DNA of 51,835 nt, taken from NCBI GenBank assembly GCA_003096235.1, contig PIXT01000062.1, forward strand, positions 1 to 51,835, written 5' to 3'. The notes beneath the pieces were generated by a model. The model had not been told where the DNA came from. It worked only from the letters and a program-made list of their open reading frames with translations, and ran no database searches. Every line of letters begins with the position of its first letter. Positions within the stretch are counted from its first letter, which is position 1. Positions 8,260-16,460 of the stretch are shown here, one piece after another. The position numbers and the translations under genes are program-made. This DNA comes from Candidatus Bathyarchaeum sp. (lineage in GTDB: Archaea; Thermoproteota; Bathyarchaeia; Bathyarchaeales; Bathyarchaeaceae).

Positions 8260-8634
8260 TTATGTTTCAAACCTCATTTTTGCAGTAAGCAAAAGAACAC
8301 TTAACGCTTCGACGCCATCTTCGTTTTGTTCCAAGATTTCTAGCCCCTCTTCCATCGTTATTGTACCGCGTATCCACGCGTATACTATCAATGCTTCAGC
8401 AGCGTCCGCTTGTTTGTGGCGATCGATTCTTGAGGGCAGAAATTTTCGTAACCCAGCTTTTTTGAACGCATCTGCCAGCAAACGACCTTTAACCTTAATT
8501 CCAGTGGCTTCTCCGTCCTTTTTAGATAATGCCAGAGAATAAAGGAAATTCACGTAGGCGTCTCCCAGTTTGGCAAGTTTTTGATCCATCAAAACTTCGC
8601 TGAGGCTTTTGTATTGTTGTATGAATTTAAACAT
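8260..8634 (-). CDS. Ribonuclease III-like family protein
   Basis: A 124-residue helical protein. The segment KLAKLGDAYVNFLYSLALS and the later DAAEALIVYAWIRG match the small archaeal proteins annotated as ribonuclease III family, which are single-domain relatives of the RNase III or Mini-III fold. The acidic positions (GDAYVNF and DAAEAL) are where the RNase III catalytic acids lie, but activity is not established. It lies on the opposite strand, convergent with rpoL and divergent from the DUF99 gene, with a shared 78-base promoter gap. Confidence 0.72.
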   Translation of the reverse strand: MFKFIQQYKSLSEVLMDQKLAKLGDAYVNFLYSLALSKKDGEATGIKVKGRLLADAFKKAGLRKFLPSRIDRHKQADAAEALIVYAWIRGTITMEEGLEILEQNEDGVEALSVLLLTAKMRFET

Positions 8635-8712
8635 GTGACATCCTTTCTAACTCGTAACTTATGGGTGAACAAGATTTAAAGGCTAAGTAAACTGATTGGA
8701 AGATGGATAGTT

Positions 8713-9312
8713 TTGGTTCCTAAACGATTTCGTTCAATAAAACCTGAGATTCGGGTGTTGGGTATTGATGATGGTAGATTTGTTCCACACACTAAAGGAA
8801 CCGTAGATGTTGTGGGCGTTGTCTATCGGGGAGGCTACTGGTTTGAAGGTGTTATGCATACCCTGATAACCCTTGATGGGTTGGATACTACAGAAAAAAT
8901 GGCTGCCATGATCGAAAAATCTCCCTACTATCGAGAACTTCGAGTTGTAATCTTAGACGGGGTAACTTTCGCTGGCTTCAATGTTGTGGACATTAGTAAA
9001 CTCTGTAGCATGGTGGATTTACCCGTTATGTCAGTGGCTAGAGAAAAACCTGATTTGGAGGAAATAAGAAAGGCTCTTAAAAATCTCCCAGACTTTGAGA
9101 AGCGGTGGCAAGCCATGCAGAATGCTGGAGAACTCTTCGCGGTTGAAACTAGAAACGGAGAAAACCCTGTTTACGTGCAAACAGCTGGGATTTTGCATGA
9201 GGATGCCGAAAAAATTCTGAAAATAGCTTCTACGCGAAGTAACATTCCTGAAGCGCTACGTGTAGCACATATAATAGCCTCCGGATTAACTGGTTTGAAA
9301 GAAAAGATTTAA
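8713..9312 (+). CDS. DUF99 family protein (endonuclease V-like fold)
   Basis: A 199-residue archaeal DUF99 protein. The N-terminal KPEIRVLGIDDGRFVP and the motif VVILDGVTFAGFNVVDI are hallmarks; the family is structurally related to endonuclease V, though its substrate is not known. GIDDG and LDG supply the acidic residues expected of that fold. It starts at TTG 8713 because no in-frame ATG lies nearby. It is followed 46 bases later by the TFS gene, and its neighbourhood of replication and transcription genes suggests a nucleic-acid role; that is inference. Confidence 0.85.
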   Translation: MVPKRFRSIKPEIRVLGIDDGRFVPHTKGTVDVVGVVYRGGYWFEGVMHTLITLDGLDTTEKMAAMIEKSPYYRELRVVILDGVTFAGFNVVDISKLCSMVDLPVMSVAREKPDLEEIRKALKNLPDFEKRWQAMQNAGELFAVETRNGENPVYVQTAGILHEDAEKILKIASTRSNIPEALRVAHIIASGLTGLKEKI

Positions 9313-9358
9313 AAGAGTACATTGCAACCCAGAATGCGCAGAACTTGAGGTGAATTGT

Positions 9359-9706
9359 GTGGAATTCTGTCCTGACTGTGGAATGCGACTGGTTTCCCGT
9401 CGCGATAAAAAGGCAAAAAAAGCCGTTTTTTATCTTTTATGCCCAAAATGTGGCTATAAGAAACAGACTGGAGATAAGGCATCTGTTGCGCCCAAAGCAA
9501 TAGAACGTCCTCACCATGAATCTATAGCTATTATCGGAAGAGCAGAACAAAAACTGCGTACTTTACCAACAGTAAGGATAGAATGCCCCAAATGTGGAAA
9601 CAATACTGCATACGCTTGGCAGGTACAAACCAGGGGAACTGACGAGTCTTCAACACAGTTTTTCAGATGTACAAAATGCAATTACACTTTCCGTGAATAC
9701 AGCTGA
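9359..9706 (+). CDS. tfs: Transcription factor S (TFS, TFIIS/RpoM-like)
   Basis: A 115-residue transcript cleavage factor that rescues backtracked RNA polymerase. The N-terminal zinc ribbon is FCPDCGMRL..LCPKCGYKK. The C-terminal ribbon is IECPKCGNNTAYAWQVQTR and ends RCTKCNYTFREYS. The acidic hairpin pair, usually DE after a basic stretch, is present as GTDESSTQFFRC, so the factor should be active. The start is taken at GTG 9359, because GAGGTGA ends six bases before it; GTG 9350, three codons upstream, is in frame but overlaps that site. Confidence 0.94.
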   Translation: MEFCPDCGMRLVSRRDKKAKKAVFYLLCPKCGYKKQTGDKASVAPKAIERPHHESIAIIGRAEQKLRTLPTVRIECPKCGNNTAYAWQVQTRGTDESSTQFFRCTKCNYTFREYS

Positions 9707-9820
9707 AACCTCACACTTGATGCAAATTCGGTTAAAAACAGGTCTTCTCTATGTGGGTGCCTGAGGAATCAAACACCTTAAATTAGACGTAGATTAAACA
9801 TAAATGCTAACGGAGATTTG

Positions 9821-10579
9821 ATGATGTTCAAGGCTAAAATGGCTGATGCAAAATTTTTGAAGGATATGATGGGCGCCATTTCAATACTTGTAGACGAAGC
9901 CACCTTTGACCTTACTCCAGAAGGAATAAAGCTTCGCGCCATGGATCCTTCACGCGTTGCCATGGTTGATTTTGAATGGCCCAAAACCGTATTTGATGAA
10001 TATTCTTGCGGCGAAACAATGAAGATGTGCATCAACATCAGTGAAATGTTAAAATTGTTGAAGAGAACCGGAAAAGACGAATCGGTTGCTTTATCTCTGG
10101 ATGAAAAAACTGGGAAACTGAAAATTGCGATCAAAGGCAAGTATTCTCGCACCTTCAATATGCCTACTTTGGAGGCTATGGATGAAGAGGTTCCCACTCC
10201 AAAAGTCAACTTTAATGTGAGCGCGAAGACCACGACACAGGGTTTACGAGAGGCTATCGAGGATGCTTCTTTGGTTAGTGATCATGTTCGAATTGAGGCA
10301 GATAATGAGAAGATGGTTATGCATGCCGCTGGCGATATTATGGGGGCTAAGATAGAGTTTAAGGCAGGAGATGATGTGCTCTTGGAGATGAAAGCTAAAG
10401 AGGCTTCTAAAGCTACTTTCAGTCTAAGTTACCTCTCCGAGATCGTTAAGGCATCTGTGCCAACCTCAGAAATTGTTGTGATAGAGTTTTCGACTGATAT
10501 GCCAATTAAACTGGATTTCCAGCAGGAGAAAGATGGGAATCTGAAGTTTTTCTTGGCTCCTCGAATAGAAGTAGAATAG
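9821..10579 (+). CDS. pcn: DNA polymerase sliding clamp PCNA
   Basis: A 253-residue ring-forming clamp that tethers replicative polymerases, ligase and FEN1 to DNA. The N-terminal FKAKMADAKFLKDMMGAIS, the conserved LRAMDPSRVAMVDFEWP, and the C-terminal MPIKLDFQQEKDGNLKFFLAPR ending in an acidic tail fit one full-length archaeal PCNA. GGAG at 9812 favours ATG 9821 or 9824 over the TTG just before. The primase large-subunit frame follows in the same reading frame, separated from PCNA by a single TAG and 21 codons. Confidence 0.96.
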   Translation: MMFKAKMADAKFLKDMMGAISILVDEATFDLTPEGIKLRAMDPSRVAMVDFEWPKTVFDEYSCGETMKMCINISEMLKLLKRTGKDESVALSLDEKTGKLKIAIKGKYSRTFNMPTLEAMDEEVPTPKVNFNVSAKTTTQGLREAIEDASLVSDHVRIEADNEKMVMHAAGDIMGAKIEFKAGDDVLLEMKAKEASKATFSLSYLSEIVKASVPTSEIVVIEFSTDMPIKLDFQQEKDGNLKFFLAPRIEVE

Positions 10580-10642
10580 TCAAAAAATTGGTGGGAGGTT
10601 AAGCAGTTACTTACTGCTTATGACCGCGCAAAATACCCCTTC

Positions 10643-11695
10643 ATGAAAGAGGCTGCGGAGCACGTACGAGGAATAGGAATAGACTTTGACGAATTAGAAA
10701 GAGATAGTGACTTCTATCTCCCATTTCTTGATCGTGCTGAGAAACGTGTCACAGATGCTTTGGTTGATGTTTCTGCTTATGCACAGACTCAGCCGCGGGA
10801 TGAACCAAAAGATTACGAAATTGAGATTTTCTCTTTTCCACTAGCTGTGTTGCTGGTTGTTGGAACCGAAGAGTCCTTTATTAAAAGCAGGTATGCGTTA
10901 GCTGAAGCAAAACGGGCTTCTGCATTACTGAGGGGTGAAGAAAAAGAGAAGTTGTTGGAGGTCGCAAATAACTTCGGTTGGGATGCAAGATTAGTTAACG
11001 ATTTTAGTTTGCAGCCCTATTCTTTTGCGCTTAGGTTTCCTGTTTTTTTGAAGAATTCAACAGGCTTTCATGACAAGAACTGGAAACTTGTTAATCACCT
11101 TCTGATTGATGGAGAAGTTTACCTTACAGCGCGTGAAGTAAGCCGCCTGTTAGAAGAGGAAGTACGGAAATATATTGAAGGAAGACTCGACACGAAGATA
11201 AAATCTCTTCCGTCAGCTATTATGGCTAGAGTAAACCGATTGAGGCAACTGGCTGCAGAGAAACAAGAGCAGATTCGGCTTGAGGCGATGCCTGACCGTG
11301 TAGTGATGGAAGCGTTTCCTTCATGTATTAAGGGCGTGTATGATCGGGTTTCGGCTGGTCGCCCTGCTTCTCATATGGGTAGATTTGCGTTGACTTCTTT
11401 TATGTTAAGCATCGGAATGAGTGAGGAGGATGTTTTCAAGTTTTTCCGTTCAGTTTCTGACTTTAACGAACGAATGACCCGTTATCAGGTTGAACACATC
11501 GCTGGAACCAGAGGGTCAGGAACAAAGTATACTCCCCCCAATTGTTCTACGTTACGCACTCACGGTATTTGCATCTCGCCAGAACCTGAATGTAACGGCG
11601 CAGTGAACCCGCTAGTTTGCTATAAACGAAAACTGAAAAATTTTCCTGAAGATGAGCAATCTGAAGATACTATGCCTGAAACGAAGAGTGATTAA
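10643..11695 (+). CDS. priL: DNA primase large subunit PriL
   Basis: A regulatory subunit of the archaeal primase, at least 350 residues. The C-terminal [4Fe-4S] domain shows FPSCIKGV, RFALTSFMLSIGMSEEDV and PPNCSTLRTHGICISPEPECNG, with cluster cysteines spread as in the family. The frame is open for 21 codons before ATG 10643 and encodes LLTAYDRAKYPF, which resembles the usual PriL N-terminus, yet it contains no ATG, GTG or TTG. GGGAGGT (10592-10598) sits at ribosome-binding distance from a TTA codon at 10607. The true N-terminus is therefore unclear: a non-standard start, a sequence error, or the shorter protein. Confidence 0.9.
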   Translation: MKEAAEHVRGIGIDFDELERDSDFYLPFLDRAEKRVTDALVDVSAYAQTQPRDEPKDYEIEIFSFPLAVLLVVGTEESFIKSRYALAEAKRASALLRGEEKEKLLEVANNFGWDARLVNDFSLQPYSFALRFPVFLKNSTGFHDKNWKLVNHLLIDGEVYLTAREVSRLLEEEVRKYIEGRLDTKIKSLPSAIMARVNRLRQLAAEKQEQIRLEAMPDRVVMEAFPSCIKGVYDRVSAGRPASHMGRFALTSFMLSIGMSEEDVFKFFRSVSDFNERMTRYQVEHIAGTRGSGTKYTPPNCSTLRTHGICISPEPECNGAVNPLVCYKRKLKNFPEDEQSEDTMPETKSD

Positions 11696-11702
11696 ACCCT
11701 AT

Positions 11703-11945
11703 TTAGTCATCTTCGTATTCGGTTTTTGCTAGTTCGCCTGCGTGGGTGTCTTGATGTTCTTTTCTTTCTAGCCCTAGCTTCTTTGCTTTACTGACTTTTT
11801 CTCTTCCTAGCATGAAATTGTATTCTGCTTCTGTTATTTCGTCATTCTCTAGCATCTCTTCCAGCTCTTTTTCGTTATAAACATCCATTGTATCCATTTC
11901 TTTTTCCTTTTTTTCACGAATACTTTTCCTTTCGCCTTCTTTCAT
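11703..11945 (-). CDS. Small acidic hypothetical protein
   Basis: An 80-residue, highly charged protein, convergent with priL. The core VYNEKELEEMLENDEITEAEYNFMLGRE has the form of small archaeal proteins with repeated EL-E-D/N-EI-EAE patterns. I cannot assign a function. No signal peptide or membrane segment is visible. It may start at the internal Met at residue 17, which would drop a very lysine-rich leader. A gap of about 190 bases separates it from the divergent priS gene. Confidence 0.6.
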   Translation of the reverse strand: MKEGERKSIREKKEKEMDTMDVYNEKELEEMLENDEITEAEYNFMLGREKVSKAKKLGLERKEHQDTHAGELAKTEYEDD

Positions 11946-12092
11946 CTTTTACTCAGAAGTACTGTCTTTCATGTTTCATATAAAAGCATCCAAAACTTAT
12001 CAAAAACATATTTCATATCAAAGTAAACTAGTTTTTTCTAAAAATTGTTCTGGACTCCTTTTGGACCCATGTTAGCGGTGACTTGAATCTTG

Positions 12093-12102
12093 TTTAAATA
12101 TT
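12093..12102 (+). promoter_or_regulatory. TATA box for priS
   Basis: TTTAAATATT lies about 40 bases before the priS ATG in the divergent gap. Transcription would begin near 12123. The rest of the gap back to 11945 is AT-rich with no other clear signal. Confidence 0.5.
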
Positions 12103-12138
12103 GTTTTCTATCTAATACTGTGTGCTGGCGGAAAAACC

Positions 12139-13377
12139 ATGTCGTCTTTGTCGCAGAAATATATCCAAGACAGATTCGCCGAATACTATAAACAGAACTC
12201 TGCTTCAATTCCGCAGCCCTCTTCTCTGGAAAGACGGGAGTTTGGCTTTCTTCTACTTGAAAAAAAAGTCATGGTCCGTCACAAGGGCTTCATGGATGTG
12301 GACCGTCTCAGATCCTCGTTATGTAATATTGTCCCCTCAGACGTTTACTATTCAAGTGCATATTATGAGCGTCCCGAAGAAGAGATGAAGGAAAAAGGTT
12401 GGTTGGGCGCCGACTTGGTTTTTGACATCGATGCAGATCATATTCCACTTCCCTGCGCCGCAACTCATGACCTATGGGTCTGTACTGGATGTGGCGCTTC
12501 TGGTAAAGGCAAGCACCCCCTGAAATGTTCTGGTTGTGGTGGAACAAAATTCAAGGAAAAGCCTTGGCCTTGTGAGATTTGTTTAGAAGCTTCTAAGGTT
12601 GAAGCGATCAAACTCATTGACGTCTTGACAGACGATTTTGGTTTTTCTTCAAAAGTATTAACTGTGGCTTTTTCTGGGCACAGGGGCTATCACGTTCATG
12701 TGGAAAGTGAATCAGTTCGAGAGTTAGATTCGTTGGCTCGTAAAGAGATTGTTGACTACGTTATGGGAACTGGGTTAGAAGCCGAATTTCATGGTTTAGG
12801 TAAAAGTGCAACGGCTACAAGAAGAATTTCTGGTCCAGATTTGAATGATAAAGGGTGGCGGGGGCGAGTAGCTAAGGGAACCTATGACTTTCTTCTTACT
12901 GCTTCAAAAGAAGATTTGTTTAAACTTGGTCTAAAGACTCTACATGTGAATACTTTGCTTAAGCATAAAGAGGCAATTTTGGAGAGCTGGAACAATAAGG
13001 GTCCTTGGGGAGCCATCAAGAATATAAGCCCCGATACTTGGAGAAAAATAGCTCAATATGGCGTGGAAAAACAGTCTGTGAACATTGACACTGTGGTTAC
13101 TCCTGACGTTAATCGCTTGATACGTCTTCCTAATTCATTACATGGAAAAACAGGCTTGAAAAAGGTCGAGTTTTCCATCTCTGAAATCGAAGATTTTGAT
13201 CCTCTTCACAGTGCAGTAGCCTTTAAGGAGGGAGAAGTAACTGTTCATGTTGCAGAGGTTCCCCAATTCAGGGTTGAGGACGAACTTTACGGTCCCTTTG
13301 AAAGACAGAAAGTTGAGCTCCCTACTGCCGCAGCGTTAATGCTGCTGTGTAAGGGTATAGCAAAGGTGGTGCAGTAA
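12139..13377 (+). CDS. priS: DNA primase catalytic subunit PriS
   Basis: A 412-residue primase polymerase that makes RNA/DNA primers with PriL. The catalytic acidic motif is ADLVFDIDADHIP, and the third motif SGHRGYHVHVES follows about 90 residues later. Between them lies a zinc-binding segment (CAATHDLWVCTGCG, CSGCGG, CEIC) with more cysteine pairs than the minimal archaeal knuckle. RLIRLPNSLHGKTG is the conserved nucleotide-binding motif. The length is normal to slightly long. The Gins51 gene begins three bases after its stop, a typical archaeal pairing. Confidence 0.95.
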   Translation: MSSLSQKYIQDRFAEYYKQNSASIPQPSSLERREFGFLLLEKKVMVRHKGFMDVDRLRSSLCNIVPSDVYYSSAYYERPEEEMKEKGWLGADLVFDIDADHIPLPCAATHDLWVCTGCGASGKGKHPLKCSGCGGTKFKEKPWPCEICLEASKVEAIKLIDVLTDDFGFSSKVLTVAFSGHRGYHVHVESESVRELDSLARKEIVDYVMGTGLEAEFHGLGKSATATRRISGPDLNDKGWRGRVAKGTYDFLLTASKEDLFKLGLKTLHVNTLLKHKEAILESWNNKGPWGAIKNISPDTWRKIAQYGVEKQSVNIDTVVTPDVNRLIRLPNSLHGKTGLKKVEFSISEIEDFDPLHSAVAFKEGEVTVHVAEVPQFRVEDELYGPFERQKVELPTAAALMLLCKGIAKVVQ

Positions 13378-13379
13378 CC

Positions 13380-13931
13380 TTGTATAATGAACTCTATGAA
13401 CTGTGGAAAAAAGAAAAAGAAAACGAAAACGAGATTCAGAGGCTCCCAACCAACTTCTACGCCAAAATTGCTGCCTATATCAAAAAGCTGAAAGCAGAAA
13501 ATCGAATGTTAGACAAAAAAACAACAAAAGCCAAGTTGCTGGATAACGAGTTTACAAACGTCAAGGTTATGGTTGACGAACTTTTTGCTCTTCGTTACAA
13601 GAAACTTCGAGAACATGTTTTTGTCAGAGAAACAGTTACCCGAGAGGCTTTAACTGAGGAAGAAAAAAAGTTGTATGGAGAAGTTTTGCCTTTAGCCGAA
13701 GCTTACTGTTCTTTCTCTAAAGAAATTCTCCGAGGGCGCTTATCGCGTATAGAAAAGGGTGCAAAACAGGCGCTAATTGTTTTACGTTTTGTTCAGGAAA
13801 TTCCGGCATTAGTTGGGGCTGATATGAAAACTTATGGTCCCTTTGGACCTGAGGACATAGCAACGTTGCCTCCAGAAAATGCTCGGATTCTTCTTAAACA
13901 AGGAATGGCTGTAGAGGTAGATTCGAACTAA
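13380..13931 (+). CDS. gins51: GINS complex subunit Gins51
   Basis: A 183-residue replication protein that joins MCM helicase and the Cdc45/RecJ-like protein in the CMG complex. The N-terminal helical A domain (ELYELWKKEKENENEIQRLPTNFY) is followed by helical repeats and a C-terminal small B domain (YGPFGPEDIATLPPENARILLKQGMAVEV), which is diagnostic. It starts at TTG 13380, immediately after the priS stop, so the two are surely co-translated. The length fits archaeal Gins51. Confidence 0.9.
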   Translation: MYNELYELWKKEKENENEIQRLPTNFYAKIAAYIKKLKAENRMLDKKTTKAKLLDNEFTNVKVMVDELFALRYKKLREHVFVRETVTREALTEEEKKLYGEVLPLAEAYCSFSKEILRGRLSRIEKGAKQALIVLRFVQEIPALVGADMKTYGPFGPEDIATLPPENARILLKQGMAVEVDSN

Positions 13932-14118
13932 GCGTGATTATTGAGTTGCTGGAAACATAATTTTGTGGCTTGTATGACCTATTTTTTTTGAAATTCTTAT
14001 TCACAATATGTGCCTCTCATTCGCGTTATGCTTTTAATTACATGACGTTAAGGTACAAAAAACGGCAAAAATGTATCGAAATTAACGCTGAATGTTCACC
14101 TCTTTTTAAAGAACCACC

Positions 14119-14129
14119 TGCATAATGCA
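14119..14129 (+). promoter_or_regulatory. Palindrome upstream of the Lrp-type gene
   Basis: TGCAT-A-ATGCA is a perfect inverted repeat just upstream of a TATA-like CTTTTAAAGG (about 14135-14144). The ATG at 14168 would then head a nearly leaderless transcript. Lrp proteins usually bind such palindromes and often control themselves, so this is a candidate autoregulatory site. The rest of the gap from 13932 is AT-rich without other features. Confidence 0.4.
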
Positions 14130-14167
14130 TCAAACTTTTAAAGGACTTGTTATAAGATATTATCCTT

Positions 14168-14665
14168 ATGAAACAGCAAAAACTCCTTAGACTAGTAAGT
14201 GAGATGCTTAAAAATTCCAAGAAAAGTGACAGAGAATTGGCTGGCATCTTAGGAGTCTCACAACCCACTGTCTCCCGAACTCGTGCTAGAATCGAAAAAG
14301 AATACATAAAAACATATACTATAATTCCCGACTTCAAGAAACTTGGATACCAAATAATGGCATTTACCTTAGCAAAAATGAAAACAAACCCAGAGAATAC
14401 AACATTCGAAAAAATGATGCAAAAATCCAAAGAATGGGTGGATAAACGTCCTAACATCATATTTGCTGCTGACGGTGAGGGCTTTGGAAAAGATCTGGTT
14501 CTGATATCCTTTCACAAAAACTATTCTGCTTACGCCACATTTGTGCGATCATTCGCTATGGACTGGGGACCTTCATTAGACAACTTCGAATCCTTCCTTG
14601 TTAGTATAGGTTCAGGATACACGTTACGAGATTTCGATCTAAAACATCTGGCAGACGACATCTAG
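14168..14665 (+). CDS. Lrp/AsnC-type winged-helix transcriptional regulator
   Basis: A 165-residue regulator. The N-terminal helix-turn-helix (residues 15-50) reads KKSDRELAGILGVSQPTVSRTRARIEK, a clear Lrp/AsnC type. The C-terminal half has an RAM-like alternating pattern (IMAFTLAKMKTN..) but diverges from classical ligand-binding RAM domains, as in many archaeal one-domain sensors. The ligand and targets are unknown. It is transcribed alone from a promoter carrying a palindrome. Confidence 0.82.
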   Translation: MKQQKLLRLVSEMLKNSKKSDRELAGILGVSQPTVSRTRARIEKEYIKTYTIIPDFKKLGYQIMAFTLAKMKTNPENTTFEKMMQKSKEWVDKRPNIIFAADGEGFGKDLVLISFHKNYSAYATFVRSFAMDWGPSLDNFESFLVSIGSGYTLRDFDLKHLADDI

Positions 14666-14738
14666 ACTATCTTTGTCTACTGTATTGTCTGTGCGCTACT
14701 TTCAAAGCACAATTCATAGCATAGACCATTTCACTTCT

Positions 14739-14858
14739 CTAACCTAGAGAATGCATCTTCCACAGTTTTTTGTGGTCGGATGCAATCTCAACTTTTTTGT
14801 TTTCTGTCTCAGAGAAGCTCTTAGTTGCGTTAACGATTGCTTCAACTTTTATGTTCAC
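14739..14858 (-). pseudogene. Possible remnant of a small archaeal protein gene
   Basis: In the 450-base gap between the Lrp gene and L44e, the minus strand has an open frame from GTG 14858. It encodes IKVEAIVNATKSFSETENK and then a short tail, and the frame is open further upstream. The start resembles the beginning of the UPF0201/COG1931 proteins, but the rest of that family is absent. It could be a decayed gene or chance. The remainder of the gap is AT-rich, and I see nothing else apart from the L44e promoter. Confidence 0.25.
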
Positions 14859-15085
14859 AATCTTGCGCGAAAATTTGATGCTTATGTCCTGTCTGTATGA
14901 TTCCTTTTTTGGTTGTTATTTTTATCCGAACCTAAAATGGGCATTGTTGATGGTTAACTTTTTTTTATCATCAATTTCAAAGTTTTTTGCTCTGTTTTTC
15001 TAACAAGTCTAACATATGTGTAACATTTTTTGACGTGAATTTAAGTTTCTTTCTAGAAACAGATAAATAGTAATTAAGGGGGCTG

Positions 15086-15096
15086 TTTTATACTTA
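15086..15096 (+). promoter_or_regulatory. TATA box for rpl44e
   Basis: TTTTATACTTA lies about 23 bases before ATG 15114. At archaeal TATA-to-start distances the transcript would begin at or beside that ATG, giving a leaderless message and favouring 15114 over GTG 15105 as the start. Confidence 0.5.
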
Positions 15097-15113
15097 ACTA
15101 GTTCGTGGTTGCG

Positions 15114-15392
15114 ATGAATACGCCAAAAGAAGTCAACACATACTGCCCCAAATGTCAGTCTCATAAAGTTCATACTGTTTCCTTGTATAAGGCGGGGAAG
15201 AGAAGAGCCCTAGCTAAGGGTGAGCGAGCTCATGAACTGCGGGAAAAGAAAGGCTATGGTGGACAGAAATTTCCTCGTCAAAGAAAGTTTGCAAAAGTAA
15301 CTAAAAAAATGACGCTGAGGCTTAAGTGTAAGAGTTGCGGTTATATGCGTCATAAGAAAGGAATTCGTCTTAAAAAATTGACAATCGTCTAA
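15114..15392 (+). CDS. rpl44e: 50S ribosomal protein L44e
   Basis: A 92-residue zinc-binding protein of the large subunit near the E site. The N-terminal TPKEVNTYCPKCQSHKVHTV and the C-terminal LRLKCKSCGYMRHKKGIRLKK carry the two CxxC pairs of the zinc ribbon. The basic middle GYGGQKFPRQRKFAKVTKK is typical. ATG 15114 is preferred as start on promoter distance and family N-terminus. It heads the conserved L44e-S27e-aIF2alpha-Nop10 cluster. Confidence 0.96.
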   Translation: MNTPKEVNTYCPKCQSHKVHTVSLYKAGKRRALAKGERAHELREKKGYGGQKFPRQRKFAKVTKKMTLRLKCKSCGYMRHKKGIRLKKLTIV

Positions 15393-15408
15393 AATGGAGT
15401 GAAGAAAA

Positions 15409-15606
15409 TTGAGTGAATGGGATAAAGTTATACCAAAACCTAACAGCAGGTTCTATAGAATAAAATGTCCTGACTGTGGAAATGAGCAGTTCGTTTTCAG
15501 TCATGCTACGACATTTGTTCACTGTAACGTGTGTAGAGCGATCTTAGCAGAGCCTTCTGGCGGAAAGGCAAACGTCAAGGGCGAAATTACTGCTGTGCTT
15601 GAGTAA
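15409..15606 (+). CDS. rps27e: 30S ribosomal protein S27e
   Basis: A 65-residue zinc-binding protein of the small subunit. FYRIKCPDCGNEQFVFSHA and VHCNVCRAILAEPSGGKA give the two CxxC knuckles. It starts at TTG 15409, preceded by GGAGTGAAG. Its 16-base spacing from L44e and 24 bases to the aIF2alpha gene indicate one operon. Length and sequence are fully typical. Confidence 0.96.
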   Translation: MSEWDKVIPKPNSRFYRIKCPDCGNEQFVFSHATTFVHCNVCRAILAEPSGGKANVKGEITAVLE

Positions 15607-15629
15607 AACAGGAAAGGAACTAGAATAAA

Positions 15630-16421
15630 ATGAGTTTAAGGAGACCTGAGTGGCCTGAAGTAGGCGATTTAGTAATAGCTACTGTTGTAAAAATTACCTC
15701 TTATGGTGCCTACGTTAGGTTGGATGAATACGACAAGGAGGGTCTCCTGCATGTTTCTGAGGTTGCTTCTCGTTGGGTAAGAAATATCCGCGATTATGTT
15801 CGTGAAGGACAAAAAGTTGTGCTTAAAGTTCTGCGTGTCAAAGCAGACAAGGGACAAGTTGACTTATCGCGTAGAAGAGTTACAAAACGGGATAAGAAAG
15901 AGAAGATTCAGTCTTGGAAAAAGGATCGGAAAGCTGAGAGCCTGCTGCGGACTGCTGCTGAAAAATTGAACATTTCTTTTGAAGAAGCTTACGAGAAGGC
16001 GGGTGTATTAATAGAAAACGCTTTTGGGGAACTGTATACTGGGCTCGAGAAAACCGCAAAAGATGGCGTAAACGTTCTGCTGGATTTGGGAATTGATAGT
16101 GAACTTGCAGCTACCTTGGAAGAGATTGCGAATGAGAAGATTCAGATATCTTTAGTGAATGTGAAAGGTATCTTGGAGCTTCAGAACCCGAAGCCTAAGG
16201 GTGTTCTCATAATCAAGGATACTTTGAAGCATGCTAAGGAAGTTGGTGAATCAGAGGGCGCTGATGTGACTGTTTATTTGGTTTCGCCTCCTAACTACCG
16301 TATTGTTGTTTCGGCTGAGGACTACAAAAGCGCTGAAAGTGTTTTGGAGACCGCTACTGCTTCTGCGTTGAAGTTTATTTCAAAAAATGGCGGAAAGGGT
16401 TCTTTCAGAAGAGAAAAATAA
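15630..16421 (+). CDS. eif2a: Translation initiation factor 2 subunit alpha
   Basis: The 263-residue alpha subunit of aIF2, which with gamma and beta brings initiator Met-tRNA to the small subunit. The N-terminal S1 domain has EVGDLVIATVVKITSYGAYV, LLHVSEVASRWVRNI and DLSRRRVTKRDK; the middle is helical, and the C-terminal alpha-beta domain includes GVLIIKDTLKHAKEV. The length is normal. It ends the tight part of the ribosomal cluster. Nop10, which usually follows at once, lies here 346 bases away, behind a dispersed repeat and a hairpin. Confidence 0.96.
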   Translation: MSLRRPEWPEVGDLVIATVVKITSYGAYVRLDEYDKEGLLHVSEVASRWVRNIRDYVREGQKVVLKVLRVKADKGQVDLSRRRVTKRDKKEKIQSWKKDRKAESLLRTAAEKLNISFEEAYEKAGVLIENAFGELYTGLEKTAKDGVNVLLDLGIDSELAATLEEIANEKIQISLVNVKGILELQNPKPKGVLIIKDTLKHAKEVGESEGADVTVYLVSPPNYRIVVSAEDYKSAESVLETATASALKFISKNGGKGSFRREK

Positions 16422-16460
16422 TCTCTTCTAGACTTTCTTTTTTGTTATGCTTTGATTTTT

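Noticed and set aside
9710..9780. A C/D-box RNA before the PCNA gene
   Set aside because: TGATG and CTGA occur, but the paired C and D boxes, internal boxes and terminal stem are not present.
9778..10233. Long antisense frames opposite PCNA, PEP synthase, topA and nrdD
   Set aside because: They run antisense to clear conserved genes and show no family-like motifs of their own.
14770..15003. A 77-residue plus-strand open frame in the Lrp-L44e gap
   Set aside because: It is low-complexity, phenylalanine- and leucine-rich from AT-rich DNA, has no ribosome binding site and matches no family.
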